Of a stretch of DNA of 64,000 nt, positions 10,028-18,541 are shown one piece after another (the first letter of the stretch is position 1; each line of letters starts with the position of its first letter). The translations under genes were made by a program, and so were the position numbers. The DNA comes from Ensifer sp. Root278 (GTDB lineage Bacteria; Pseudomonadota; Alphaproteobacteria; Rhizobiales; Rhizobiaceae): the NCBI RefSeq assembly GCF_001429285.1, contig NZ_LMJJ01000023.1:195041-259040 (forward strand), read 5' to 3'. Below the pieces are notes generated by a model. It searched no databases. It saw only the letters and a program-made list of their open reading frames with translations, and was not told the origin of the DNA.

Positions 10028-11361
10028 GCACGTCATCCGTCAACTCGTTGAAGAAGCGCCTGATCTGGCAGATCCTCACCTTTCAGGTGCTGCTGTTGAT
10101 GGCGGTCATCGCCGGCCTCATGGCATTGCTGACGCGCGCCGATCTTGGCGGAAAGTTCCTCGATGCCGACGCAGCTTCGGTCGCCGCCGGAGCGATCCGC
10201 TCGCAGCCCGCGGGTGGACTGACGCTGGTCGAGACACCGCAATTGCTCGCCATGCGGGCCGAGTCGCCGGATTTCTGGTTCGTCGCGAGAAACGAACGCG
10301 GCGACATGATCCGCAGCGGCCCCGTGCCGGACGCCTATCGCGGCATTGGCGAACATCTGGATCGGATCGCCTTTGGCGATATCCGAGACAGCGTCGAGCC
10401 CTACACGCTCTCGTCGATCGTGCGCTCGGTGACCACGGAAAGCGGAACCTACACGGTGCTCGCCGGCGGCGGCCGGTTGTGGAGCGCGTCCTTCGCGGTT
10501 TTCCTGCTGGCAAACCTGGTGCTGCTGCCGATCGTGCTCATCGTCGTGCTGATCCCGGCCCTTGCCATCCCGATCATCGTCAGGCGTGCCTTTGCCGGCC
10601 TCGCCGATATGGTCGATCAGGCCAAGAAGATCGACGTCGATCGCCGCGGCGCCCGCTTGTCCGATCATCGGGTTCCCGGCGAAGTGCGTCCGCTGGTCGA
10701 GGCATTCAATGGCGCGCTGCAGCGACTCGACGAGGGGTACGAACGGCGACAGCGCTTCATTCTGGATGCGGCGCATGAACTGAGGACTCCGGTCGCCATC
10801 CTGCAGACGCGGCTGGAAAGCATGGACGCCGGGCCGCTCAGAAACCACCTGTTGATCGATTCCAATCGCATCGCGGGGCTTGCGGAACAGTTGCTGGACC
10901 TTGAGCGGATCGATCGCGATGGCGCGGACTTTTCCACGCTCGACCTAGTGTCGCTGTGCCGTGACGTCGCCGCCGACCTCGCGCCGCTCGCGCTTTCGGC
11001 CGGCTGCGAACTCTCCTTCGCCTCGGACGTCGAGCGTGTCGTTGCGCGCGGCGATGCCGGCGCCATTGAGCGGGCGGTCACCAATCTGGTGCGCAATGCC
11101 ATCGAGCATGCCGGTGGTCTCATCACCATCCGCGTCGAACGCGGCGGCGTGATCGAGGTCACCGATGAAGGCCCCGGCATTCCCGAACGCGAGCGTGAAC
11201 GCATCTTCGAGCCGTTCCATCGCCTGCAGCCACGCGACCACGGCGCCGGCCTCGGCCTGCATCTGGTCAGCGAAATCGTCGGTCGGCATAAGGGCCACAT
11301 TTCCGTTGTCGATGAACCCGCCGGCGGCGCCTGCTTCCGCATCACCTTGCCCGCGGCATGA
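10024..11361 (+). CDS. Two-component sensor histidine kinase
   Basis: The 445-residue membrane kinase has a first span at about residues 14-36, a periplasmic domain of some 110 residues, a second span at about 155-185, a HAMP linker, a HisKA domain with phospho-acceptor His251 in DAAHELRTPVA, and an HATPase domain (N box NLVRNAIEHA, G1 DEGPGIP, G2 GAGLGLHL). It starts inside the regulator's stop (ATGA), a standard operon pair. The signal is unknown. The adjacent outer-membrane protein gene, preceded by tandem direct repeats, is a candidate target. Confidence 0.92.
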   Translation: MSTSSVNSLKKRLIWQILTFQVLLLMAVIAGLMALLTRADLGGKFLDADAASVAAGAIRSQPAGGLTLVETPQLLAMRAESPDFWFVARNERGDMIRSGPVPDAYRGIGEHLDRIAFGDIRDSVEPYTLSSIVRSVTTESGTYTVLAGGGRLWSASFAVFLLANLVLLPIVLIVVLIPALAIPIIVRRAFAGLADMVDQAKKIDVDRRGARLSDHRVPGEVRPLVEAFNGALQRLDEGYERRQRFILDAAHELRTPVAILQTRLESMDAGPLRNHLLIDSNRIAGLAEQLLDLERIDRDGADFSTLDLVSLCRDVAADLAPLALSAGCELSFASDVERVVARGDAGAIERAVTNLVRNAIEHAGGLITIRVERGGVIEVTDEGPGIPERERERIFEPFHRLQPRDHGAGLGLHLVSEIVGRHKGHISVVDEPAGGACFRITLPAA

Positions 11362-11386
11362 TACAGATCGCGCGGCTCCCAACATG

Positions 11387-11404
11387 ATTAATAGACAATT
11401 AATA
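11387..11404 (+). promoter_or_regulatory. Tandem ATTAATA direct repeat upstream of the beta-barrel gene
   Basis: ATTAATA occurs at 11387-11393 and again at 11398-11404, an 11-base period that puts both copies on the same helix face. OmpR-family regulators bind such direct repeats, and the regulator gene is adjacent. It stands out from the GC-rich surroundings. Function is inferred. Confidence 0.35.
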
Positions 11405-11571
11405 ACGAAATCAGCAGCTTAGGTAATTTGTGCAATGTTGGCGCAATCCGTGGAGCCGACAAAGGATGCGCATCTTCCAAGCTTCGCGACCACGCTACCC
11501 GGCACGAGACGCGAATTGGAAGAGCGAAAGCGCCGCGAAGGGCGCCCTAATCCAATCCACGGAGCAATATC

Positions 11572-12198
11572 ATGCGGCAATCCAGCAAGTTTTCGATCTG
11601 GTCCAGTCTCACCCTGCTAACCTTCCTCGGCGTCCAGCAGTCCCAGGCGACCGACTTCTCCGTGCCCGATTATCAGGATCCGCCAGCATTCAGCTGGAGC
11701 GGCGCCTATGTCGGTGCGCATGGTGGCCTCGGCTTCAGCGGCAGCCCCAATCCCTTCGCCGATCGCAATGGCGTCGCGCTCGGCGTCCAGGCCGGCTACA
11801 ACATGCAGGCGGGCCCGGGCATCGTCGGTGCCGAGATCGAGGGCTCCTACCTCGGCGACACGGAGCACAAGGTCAATGGTGGCAAGCTCAAGGAAAAATG
11901 GCGCGGTGCGATCAAGGCGAAGGCCGGCCTCACCTTCGACCAGACGCTCGTCTACGGCACAGCCGGCTATGCGATGACCAACTACAAGAAAGGCGGCGAT
12001 GTTCGCAACGACGTCGGCTTCAAGGGCGGTTATCTCGTTGGCGCCGGCATCGAGCAAGCCTTCGCAGGCGGCCTGTCGGCCAAGCTTGAGTACAACTACA
12101 TCATGACGCCCGATGTCCGCACCAGCACCGTTTCAGGCTCCAGTGAAAAGGACATCAACAGCCACGTCATCAAGGCCGGTATCAACATGCGCTTCTGA
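11572..12198 (+). CDS. Small outer-membrane beta-barrel protein (Omp25/opacity-like)
   Basis: The 208-residue protein has a signal peptide ending about QSQA-T (residue 24) and then the rhizobial outer-membrane porin-like pattern: FSWSGAYVGAHGGLGF, alternating amphipathic strands such as GVALGVQAGYNMQAGPGIVGAEIEGSY, and a C-terminal aromatic, HVIKAGINMRF. Family members are 8-stranded barrels (Omp25/Omp31-like) in the outer membrane. The ATG follows GGAGCAATATC. The 210 bases between it and the kinase gene contain the ATTAATA repeats. Confidence 0.82.
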   Translation: MRQSSKFSIWSSLTLLTFLGVQQSQATDFSVPDYQDPPAFSWSGAYVGAHGGLGFSGSPNPFADRNGVALGVQAGYNMQAGPGIVGAEIEGSYLGDTEHKVNGGKLKEKWRGAIKAKAGLTFDQTLVYGTAGYAMTNYKKGGDVRNDVGFKGGYLVGAGIEQAFAGGLSAKLEYNYIMTPDVRTSTVSGSSEKDINSHVIKAGINMRF

Positions 12199-12252
12199 CG
12201 GGGCCGCCGGTTCGCAGCGGCGCCCTGCTAAGCCGACGACCTTCCCGAAAGG

Positions 12253-12272
12253 GGGCCTGCCGTTGCAGGCCC
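12253..12272. terminator. Hairpin between convergent beta-barrel and kinase genes
   Basis: GGGCCTGC (12253-12260) pairs with GCAGGCCC (12265-12272) around a CGTT loop, between two convergent genes. There is no strong T tract, so it may end transcripts inefficiently or protect 3' ends from both sides. Confidence 0.5.
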
Positions 12273-12304
12273 GGCAAACGGCAGGGCGTCACGCCGAAAT
12301 CGGA

Positions 12305-13834
12305 TCACTCCGCCGCTTCCCTCGCCAACGGCTCTGATGTCGCCAGCCGGCGCCAGATCGGCGCCATGGCGGCGGCGATCTCACCGTAGATCGCGAAGCG
12401 CCGGTCATAGTGTGCACCGAGCGCGGCATTCGGTCGGTAGTGGCGGTCGGTTTGCACCATCGCCGCAGCTCCGGCGGAAATGTCCGCAAAGAGACCGATG
12501 CCGGCACCCGCGGTGATCGCAGCACCAAGCGCGCCGGTCTCGCGCGAACGCGCGACCGTCACCGGCACATCAAGCACATCCGCAAAGATCTGCGGCCAGA
12601 TCAGGCTGCGCGATCCGCCGCCTGAGAGCACCGCCTCGTCGAAACCCGCGCCTGCAGCTCGCATCGTCGCGATGTGCTGCCGATGTCCGAAGGCGACGCC
12701 TTCGAGCACGGCACGGACCAGATGGCCCTTGGTGTGCCAGCCGGCGACACCGTAGAAACCCGCCCGCGCGTTGCCATCCTGCTGCGCTCCATAGAGAAAC
12801 GGGTGGTAGAGCGGATCGTTCGCCGCAGGCGCGACCTCGGCCGCCAATTGGCAGCACAGATCGAAGGGTGAGCGGCCGTCCTTGCCGTCGTGTGGAAACA
12901 GTTCCCGTACCAGCCATTCGAGATTGGCGGCAGACGTCGCGCTCGCCTCGATCGCCATGTAGCGGTTTCGATCGAAGGTCGAGAACATGAAGATCGGATT
13001 GCTGAGGTCCGGCTTTTCGATGATGACCTGGTTGATGCTCCAGGTACCGGCAATGATCGAGGCCGCTCCGGTCTTTGTCACGCCGGATCCTATCGCCGAG
13101 GCGACGACGTCGAAGAGGCCGCCGACAACAGGCGTACCGGCCGCCAGTCCCGTTTGCACGGCTGCCTCTTCACTCACCCTTCCAACGATCGCGTCGCTTT
13201 CGGCGAGATCGGGCAACAGATCCATGCAGTCGTGAAGGCCATAGGCCTTCATCAGCCCATCGTCATAACGTCGCCCGGCGACGTCGAGCAGCCCCGCTCC
13301 ACTCATGTCGGAGACGTCGCTGACGCGGGCACCGGTCAGGCGATTGACGACGAAGTCCTTGCAAAGAAACACCGTGCCGATCTTAGCGAAGAGGTCCGGG
13401 CGAAAGCGTTTCAGCCAGGCAAGCAGCGTCGGCGTCTGCGATGGCCAGGGCCGCTGCCCGGCGATCGGATAGGTGCGCTGGCCGACGCCTTCGGCTTGCC
13501 ATTCCTCCACGAGGCCGGCTGCGCGGGTATCGAGCGACTGGATGCCGATCAAAGGCGCGCCGCTACGATCGAGCGCATAGAGGCCGTTGCCATGCCCAGC
13601 GCAGCCGATCGCAGCGATCTCATCAGCACGGATACCGGCACGCTCGATACAGGCGCGGATCACCACCTTTGCGTGGCTCCAGAGCTCACCGAGCCCTCGC
13701 TCGACATGGCCGGGCGTCGGAACCTGGCTATGCCCTTCCTCAGCGGCCATCGCGATCTCGTTGCCCTCTCGGTCAAATAGCACCGCCTTGATCACGGTGT
13801 TCCCGGCGTCGATCCCGAGCAGATACTCTCCCAT
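12305..13834 (-). CDS. FGGY-family carbohydrate kinase, L-xylulokinase (LyxK)-like
   Basis: The 509-residue kinase starts with the phosphate-1 motif LGIDAGNTVIKAVLFD and carries GTPVVGGLFDVV, GTWSIN, a GFYGVAGWHTKGHLVRAVLEGV segment (split at about residues 355-376) and adenosine-site LSGGGSRS, in the order found in E. coli LyxK. FGGY enzymes phosphorylate a ketose or polyol with ATP in the cytoplasm. It is the last gene of the eight-gene operon, 126 bases after the aldolase, the only large gap and one containing two hairpins. The likely role is the first step after uptake; the sugar is not determined. L-xylulose, L-ribulose and erythritol kinases are alternatives. Confidence 0.82.
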   Translation of the reverse strand: MGEYLLGIDAGNTVIKAVLFDREGNEIAMAAEEGHSQVPTPGHVERGLGELWSHAKVVIRACIERAGIRADEIAAIGCAGHGNGLYALDRSGAPLIGIQSLDTRAAGLVEEWQAEGVGQRTYPIAGQRPWPSQTPTLLAWLKRFRPDLFAKIGTVFLCKDFVVNRLTGARVSDVSDMSGAGLLDVAGRRYDDGLMKAYGLHDCMDLLPDLAESDAIVGRVSEEAAVQTGLAAGTPVVGGLFDVVASAIGSGVTKTGAASIIAGTWSINQVIIEKPDLSNPIFMFSTFDRNRYMAIEASATSAANLEWLVRELFPHDGKDGRSPFDLCCQLAAEVAPAANDPLYHPFLYGAQQDGNARAGFYGVAGWHTKGHLVRAVLEGVAFGHRQHIATMRAAGAGFDEAVLSGGGSRSLIWPQIFADVLDVPVTVARSRETGALGAAITAGAGIGLFADISAGAAAMVQTDRHYRPNAALGAHYDRRFAIYGEIAAAMAPIWRRLATSEPLAREAAE

Positions 13835-13876
13835 GCGCGAACCCCTCCCAAGGTTCTAAATCCGTTCGACCGAGAC

Positions 13877-13947
13877 GTCGCCGCTGTCCTCCACGGCGAC
13901 GCGCTCCACCCTGTCACAAGAGGCGTCGCGCCCTGAGGCGCGATGCC
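13877..13947 (-). other. Two intra-operon hairpins between aldolase and kinase genes
   Basis: GTCGCCG (13877-13883) pairs with CGGCGAC (13894-13900). Next to it GGCGTCGCGCC (13922-13932) pairs with GGCGCGATGCC (13937-13947, one G-U) around a CTGA tetraloop. No T tract follows on the minus strand, so an mRNA processing or stability role is more likely than termination. Confidence 0.45.
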
Positions 13948-13960
13948 GTCCCAGCCAATC

Positions 13961-14803
13961 TCAGCCGCGCTGATAGAGCGCGTAAGCTTCTTCGCCGCCC
14001 GCATCCTCATGGATGATCGCCATCAGCCCGCGCACGACGGCGCTCGGATTGGCGTGCTGGTAGATGTTGCGGCCATAGACCATGCCCATTGCGCCCTGGC
14101 GCATCAAGGCCGCCGATTTGGCAAAGACGTTGCGCAGATCTTCTTTGCCGCCGCCGCGCACCAGGACCGGGCAGCGCGCCGCCTCGACGACCCTGTGGAA
14201 ATCTTCCGCGTTGGTGGTCGGGTCCGCCTTGACGATATCGGCTCCCATCTCGCGCGCAAGCCGGGTCAGGGTCACGATCTTCTCGGCATCGCCATCGACC
14301 ATGTAACCGCCCTGTTCGGTCACCGGCTGCATGACCAGGGGCTCGATCATCAGCGGCATGCCGTATTTGTCGCAATCGGCCCGCACCCGCGAGATATTGG
14401 CGACGCATTGGCGGAAGAGATCGGGCTCGTCCGGCAGCATGAACAGGTTGACGACGACGCAGGCGGCGTCCATCGCCAGCGCGCCGATCAGCGGCTCGGC
14501 CTCGTTCTGCAGCACCGCCCACATGTGCCGGTGGCGGATGCGGTTATAGGGGTTGCCCATGTCGAGACGCATGACGAGCGCCGGCTTGTCCTTGCCGGGC
14601 ACGTCCTGCAAGAGGTCAGCCTGGCCATAGTTCATCTGGATCGCGTCCGGTGCCGCCGCAACCAGAGCCTTCACCACGGCGGACATGTCTTCGAGACCAT
14701 TGAGGAAGGACGGTTCATTGCAGACGCCGTGATCGATCGCGACATCGAGGCAACGTCCACCACCGAAAAGACGGTTCATCCGGACCTTGCTGTTGTTTCG
14801 CAT
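13961..14803 (-). CDS. Class I aldolase of the DeoC/LsrF/FbaB type
   Basis: The 280-residue protein begins with MNRLFGGGRCLDVAIDHGV, the LsrF/archaeal-type fructose-bisphosphate aldolase opening with AIDHG. The Schiff-base lysine candidate is in GADIVKADPTT, followed by CPVLVRGGGK and GAMGMVYGRNIYQH, a phosphate-binding pair. Such enzymes cleave a phosphorylated ketose, or in LsrF transfer an acetyl group from a phosphorylated dione to CoA. It follows the GlpD-like gene with a 28-base overlap and has its own AGGAGTG ribosome site. The product is expected to include dihydroxyacetone phosphate; substrate unknown. Confidence 0.82.
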   Translation of the reverse strand: MRNNSKVRMNRLFGGGRCLDVAIDHGVCNEPSFLNGLEDMSAVVKALVAAAPDAIQMNYGQADLLQDVPGKDKPALVMRLDMGNPYNRIRHRHMWAVLQNEAEPLIGALAMDAACVVVNLFMLPDEPDLFRQCVANISRVRADCDKYGMPLMIEPLVMQPVTEQGGYMVDGDAEKIVTLTRLAREMGADIVKADPTTNAEDFHRVVEAARCPVLVRGGGKEDLRNVFAKSAALMRQGAMGMVYGRNIYQHANPSAVVRGLMAIIHEDAGGEEAYALYQRG

Positions 14804-16524
14804 AATGCACTCCTTTGTTCATTCCGTGCGGAAAGGGTTTCCTCGTCGACGCCATGGCGCTCGGCGAGGAGGGTGAGAAAGCGTTTGCGCTCGTGATCGG
14901 CGAGGGGCAACGACCAGTGTTTTTCGCTCGCGAGCAAGGCGAGTGCGGCGTCGGCCATGTCGAGCGAGAGTTCGCCAGATATCGCCAGCGTCGTGCGGCG
15001 CAGCAGGAGATCGTCGAGATGCTCGACGGCCTCGTTGCGGACCAGGAACTGCAGCTCCCGCGCGGAGTAATCCGGATATGGCAAGGCGTGATCGGCACCG
15101 CCAGCGATGAAATCGGCGATCTGCCTCGAGCCCGTTCCATAACGCGTAAACAGCGTGCGCATGCGCTCGCGCGAAAGTCCGGTGGATGCCGCGACGTCGT
15201 CGATCCATGTATCGCGATCGGACGGATACTGCCGCCCGCCGCCAATGGCGCGTTCGCCGGTACTGACACGGCGCGCCCGGCCCAGACGCTCCAATGTGAG
15301 ATCTGCCGCCATTTCGCCGAAGGAGCGGAAGGTCGTCCACTTGCCGCCGATCATGCACAGCACCGGCGGGCCATCGTCGACTGCTTCGACGAAGGTGCAG
15401 AAATGGTCGCGCGGGATGCGTCCGGTAAAACTGTCCTCGCTTGCCGGCAGCGGCCGCACGCCCGAGAACTGGAAGACCACCTCCTCCCGCCGGATCTTGA
15501 TATCAGGCAGAACCCAGGCGAGCGACTGCAGGATGTAGTCACGCTCGTCCGGTTCGCAGCGCACCGTTTCCGGGTCGTCGACGCGGATATCGGTCGAGCC
15601 CACCAGCACCTTGCCGAGATAGGGAAAGAGGATGCAGATGCGGCCATCCTCGTTCTCATAATAGATCATATGGCCGTCGAGCGCTTCCATCAGCGCCGGG
15701 TTGTCGATGATGAGATGCGATCCCTTGGTGCCGCCCATCAGCGGCGCCGGCTTTGACGTCGAGGGAAACAGCGCTCCGTTGGCGATATCGATCCAGCCGC
15801 CAGTGGCGTTGATGATAAGCGTGGGCTCGATCGTAACGACCGCGCCGCTGACACCGTCCTTCAGCTCGTATCGCCCGGGCGCCGCAAGGACCAGTTCGGC
15901 ATAGTTGAGCGCATGGGCATGTGGGCCGGCAGCAAGTCCGTCCTTCAGGAGCTCGAGACCGAGACGCTCCGGCTGGCTGACCCAGGCGTCGTAGTAGGTG
16001 GCAGAACTCTTGATGTCGGGATTGAGCGCCGGCCAACGGGCAAGCGTCGCGCGCCGGCCTCGAAAGGCGTGCTTCGGCATCAGGGCCCGCTTGCGCGTCA
16101 GGAAATCATAGATGCCGAGGCCCAGCTTGACCGCAACGGCGCCGCGACGGCTCGGACGGCGGGTCAGCCCCATAAACCGCACGGCCCCGTTGGCGAGACC
16201 GGAAAAAATATCGAAGATCGGCACCGTCGTTGGAAGCGGCGCCACGTAATGCGGCGCGTTCTTGAGCAACCGGTCACGCTCGACGAGCGATTCCCGCACC
16301 AGGCTGAACTCGCCGTTTTCGAGATAGCGAAGGCCGCCATGCACCATGCGCGACAGCGCAGCACTGGCGCCCGAACAGTAGTCGTGCTTCTCGACGAGCA
16401 GCACGTTTATCCCTTGCAGCGCCAGCTCGCGAAAGACGCTGAGGCCGTTGATGCCGCCGCCGAGGACGCACACGTCCACCTTCGGGCTCTCTACGAGCCC
16501 GTTGAAAATCTCTTCACGGTTCAT
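14776..16524 (-). CDS. GlpD-like FAD-dependent (polyol/glycerol) phosphate dehydrogenase
   Basis: The 582-residue flavoprotein has the Rossmann FAD motif VCVLGGGINGLSVFRELAL (residues about 19-37) and the GlpD signatures CSGASAALSRMVHGGLRYLE (split around residues 47-66), then FPYLGKVLVGSTD and GGKWTTFRS. GlpD enzymes oxidise glycerol-3-phosphate to DHAP and pass electrons to quinone at the membrane; EryB is a close relative acting on erythritol-4-phosphate. It is somewhat longer than typical GlpD (about 500-540) and sits between aldo/keto reductase and aldolase genes, which argues for a polyol-phosphate substrate specific to this operon. Confidence 0.82.
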   Translation of the reverse strand: MNREEIFNGLVESPKVDVCVLGGGINGLSVFRELALQGINVLLVEKHDYCSGASAALSRMVHGGLRYLENGEFSLVRESLVERDRLLKNAPHYVAPLPTTVPIFDIFSGLANGAVRFMGLTRRPSRRGAVAVKLGLGIYDFLTRKRALMPKHAFRGRRATLARWPALNPDIKSSATYYDAWVSQPERLGLELLKDGLAAGPHAHALNYAELVLAAPGRYELKDGVSGAVVTIEPTLIINATGGWIDIANGALFPSTSKPAPLMGGTKGSHLIIDNPALMEALDGHMIYYENEDGRICILFPYLGKVLVGSTDIRVDDPETVRCEPDERDYILQSLAWVLPDIKIRREEVVFQFSGVRPLPASEDSFTGRIPRDHFCTFVEAVDDGPPVLCMIGGKWTTFRSFGEMAADLTLERLGRARRVSTGERAIGGGRQYPSDRDTWIDDVAASTGLSRERMRTLFTRYGTGSRQIADFIAGGADHALPYPDYSARELQFLVRNEAVEHLDDLLLRRTTLAISGELSLDMADAALALLASEKHWSLPLADHERKRFLTLLAERHGVDEETLSARNEQRSALCETTARSG

Positions 16525-16536
16525 GATGCCAGCCCG

Positions 16537-17532
16537 TTACCTGTCCATGTTGACGAGCTTCGCCGCGATCGCCGCGTCGATTCCCTTAAGGTCTTCTTCG
16601 TCGAGCCGGATCGTACCCGCTCGGGCATTGTCGAGCGCCTGGCCCGGATTGCGTGCACCGCAGAGCGCGAAGGTCACGCCCTCCTGTGCCAACGTCCAGG
16701 CAATCACGATCTGGGCAATCGTCGCGCCATGTTTCTCGGCGATCGACCGGATCGACTTGGCAAAGGCTGCGACCTTCTCGCGATTGCCGACGGAGAAACG
16801 TGGATTATCGCGCCGCTGGTCGTCGCCCGAGAAGACGCGCTCCGGCCCGATGCCGCCCGAAAGAAGACCGAGCGCCAGCGAGGAATAGCTGAGCGTCGCG
16901 ACGCCGTTGCGCCTCGTCAGTGGCAAAAGATCGGCTTCGATCTCGCGATCGATCATGCTGAAGCGTTCCTGGATCGCATCAAGCCCGCCGATTGCGATGT
17001 ATTGTTCCAGTTCGCCGCGGCCGACATTGCTGGCGCCGATCGCCCTGATCTTGCCCGCCTGGCGCAGCTCTTCGAGGGCGGCCATGGTTTCCTCAATCGG
17101 CGTCGTCGGGTCCTGCCAGTGGGTGATGTAGAGGTCGATATAGTCGGTGCCGAGCCGCTTCAGGCTCTGCTCGACCTCATGGCGGATGGCGTCGCGGCCG
17201 AGGTAGCGATGCACCGGCTTGCCGTCCTGGTCGAAGAAGTGCCGCCCCTTGTCCGTATGCCAGACGAGACCGCATTTGGTGGCGATGATGGCCTTGTCGC
17301 GCCGGCCGGCAAGCGCCTTGCCGACGATTTCTTCCGAACGCCCGAGGCCGTAGGCGGGCGCCGTGTCGATCAGCGTCACGCCGGCGTCGAGCGAGGCCTG
17401 GATCGCGGCGATCGATTCCCGCTCGTCGGTGCCGCCCCACATCCAACCGCCGATCGCCCAGGTGCCGAGCCCGACGGCCGAAGCCTTCACGCCCGATCGG
17501 CCGCTCTCGCGCATCAACTGTTCCCCACTCAT
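16537..17532 (-). CDS. Aldo/keto reductase
   Basis: The 331-residue protein has the complete aldo/keto reductase catalytic tetrad: Asp in DTAPAYG, Tyr in the same motif, Lys in IIATKCGL, and His in YITHWQD. The NADPH-binding C-terminal region reads FALCGARNPGQALDNA. It resembles IolS/YhdN-type enzymes that reduce sugar-derived aldehydes or ketones. Its ATG overlaps the SorC gene stop by 4 bases. In this operon it may oxidise the imported polyol or reduce an aldehyde released by the aldolase; direction cannot be told from sequence. Confidence 0.85.
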   Translation of the reverse strand: MSGEQLMRESGRSGVKASAVGLGTWAIGGWMWGGTDERESIAAIQASLDAGVTLIDTAPAYGLGRSEEIVGKALAGRRDKAIIATKCGLVWHTDKGRHFFDQDGKPVHRYLGRDAIRHEVEQSLKRLGTDYIDLYITHWQDPTTPIEETMAALEELRQAGKIRAIGASNVGRGELEQYIAIGGLDAIQERFSMIDREIEADLLPLTRRNGVATLSYSSLALGLLSGGIGPERVFSGDDQRRDNPRFSVGNREKVAAFAKSIRSIAEKHGATIAQIVIAWTLAQEGVTFALCGARNPGQALDNARAGTIRLDEEDLKGIDAAIAAKLVNMDR

Positions 17533-18539
17533 GCCAGAAGTCCCTTTTCGCTTGCCATGGCGAGCACACGCTCACCGGTCGCCTCGTCCGTCACCAGTGT
17601 ATCGAGATGCCGCCCGCGCATGACGCTGAGGATCGGCCCGGCCTTGTTCGGGCCGCTTGCCACTCCGATCTTCGTCGGGATCGAGGCAAACTCCTCAAGC
17701 GTCAGCGACACCAGCGAACGGTTGAGGCTGTAGTCGCAGACGCGGCCCTGTTCATCGAGCAGATGGGCGAGCAGTTCGCAGCTCGCGCCGGAGCGCTCGA
17801 TCGCCGCCCGGTCGGTGCTCGATGACGGATGCAGGTCGTAGTAGCTCGAATCGTCTGACAGGATCGAACCGATGCCAACCACCGCGACCTTCGCCTCTCG
17901 CGCCCTGCCGAAAACGTCGGCCACCGCGCGCATATTGATCAGCATCGCCCGCTCGGCAGCGCTGTCGGCAAAAAGCGGCGCATGGATCTGAAAGGACCGG
18001 CCGCCGAGCCGGTCGGCCATCAGCGTCGAGACGTGGTTGACGTCGGTATAGTGCTTGCCCTGGACGCAGCCGGTCGCCGGGATGACCTCGACATCGAAGC
18101 GGCGCGGTGCCTGCAGCCCGGCAACGACGGCGCTGACGCCCTTGCCGCCGGTGATGCAGATGGTGTCACCATCGCCGATCTCTTCGAGCAGCAGACGCGC
18201 CGCCGCCTCGCCGACCGCCTGAAGGGCGGTCTGCTGGTTGTCGGAGACAGTGGGCACGACGATCGCACGGCGGATGCCGCCGATCGCCAGCAGCTGCTCT
18301 TCCATGTCGACCAGCGGCTCGATCGGCGATTTGATCTTGATCTCGACCAGGCCGAGCTGGCGGCCGCGCTTGATCAGCCGGTTGACGGTCGGCTGCGAAA
18401 TGCCGAGCCGGTCGGCGATCTGCGACTGGGTCAGCCCTTCGAGGAAATGCAGGACGAGCGCCTGGTGCATCTGCCTTGCGACGACAAGTTCTTCGCGCGC
18501 ATTCGAAACCGGGGACAGCGTGGATTTGGCAATCGGCAT
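17529..18539 (-). CDS. SorC-family sugar-responsive transcriptional regulator
   Basis: The 336-residue protein has an N-terminal helix-turn-helix (LVLHFLEGLTQSQIADRLGISQPTVNRLIKRGRQLG, residues about 24-58) and a SorC-type phosphosugar-binding domain (ICITGGKGVSAVV, VIPATGCVQGKHYTDVN, KVAVVGIGSI, CDYSLNRSLVSLTLEEF, ASGPNKAGPILSVMRGRHLDTLVTD across residues 150-325). SorC regulators such as LsrR and DeoR-like SorC respond to phosphorylated sugars. The ATG at 18537-18539 is used. Lying inside the operon, it likely controls it through the palindromes upstream of the binding-protein gene. Confidence 0.88.
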   Translation of the reverse strand: MPIAKSTLSPVSNAREELVVARQMHQALVLHFLEGLTQSQIADRLGISQPTVNRLIKRGRQLGLVEIKIKSPIEPLVDMEEQLLAIGGIRRAIVVPTVSDNQQTALQAVGEAAARLLLEEIGDGDTICITGGKGVSAVVAGLQAPRRFDVEVIPATGCVQGKHYTDVNHVSTLMADRLGGRSFQIHAPLFADSAAERAMLINMRAVADVFGRAREAKVAVVGIGSILSDDSSYYDLHPSSSTDRAAIERSGASCELLAHLLDEQGRVCDYSLNRSLVSLTLEEFASIPTKIGVASGPNKAGPILSVMRGRHLDTLVTDEATGERVLAMASEKGLLA

Positions 18540-18541
18540 GT

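Noticed and set aside
11435-11620. A 61-codon frame starting MLAQSVEPTKDAHL upstream of the beta-barrel gene
   Set aside because: It runs across the barrel gene start in another frame, lacks a ribosome site and ends inside the signal-peptide coding region.
15913-17733. A 606-codon plus-strand open frame opposite the GlpD-like and aldo/keto reductase genes
   Set aside because: Both minus-strand genes have full catalytic motifs and operon overlaps; this frame has the composition of a reverse complement and no motif.
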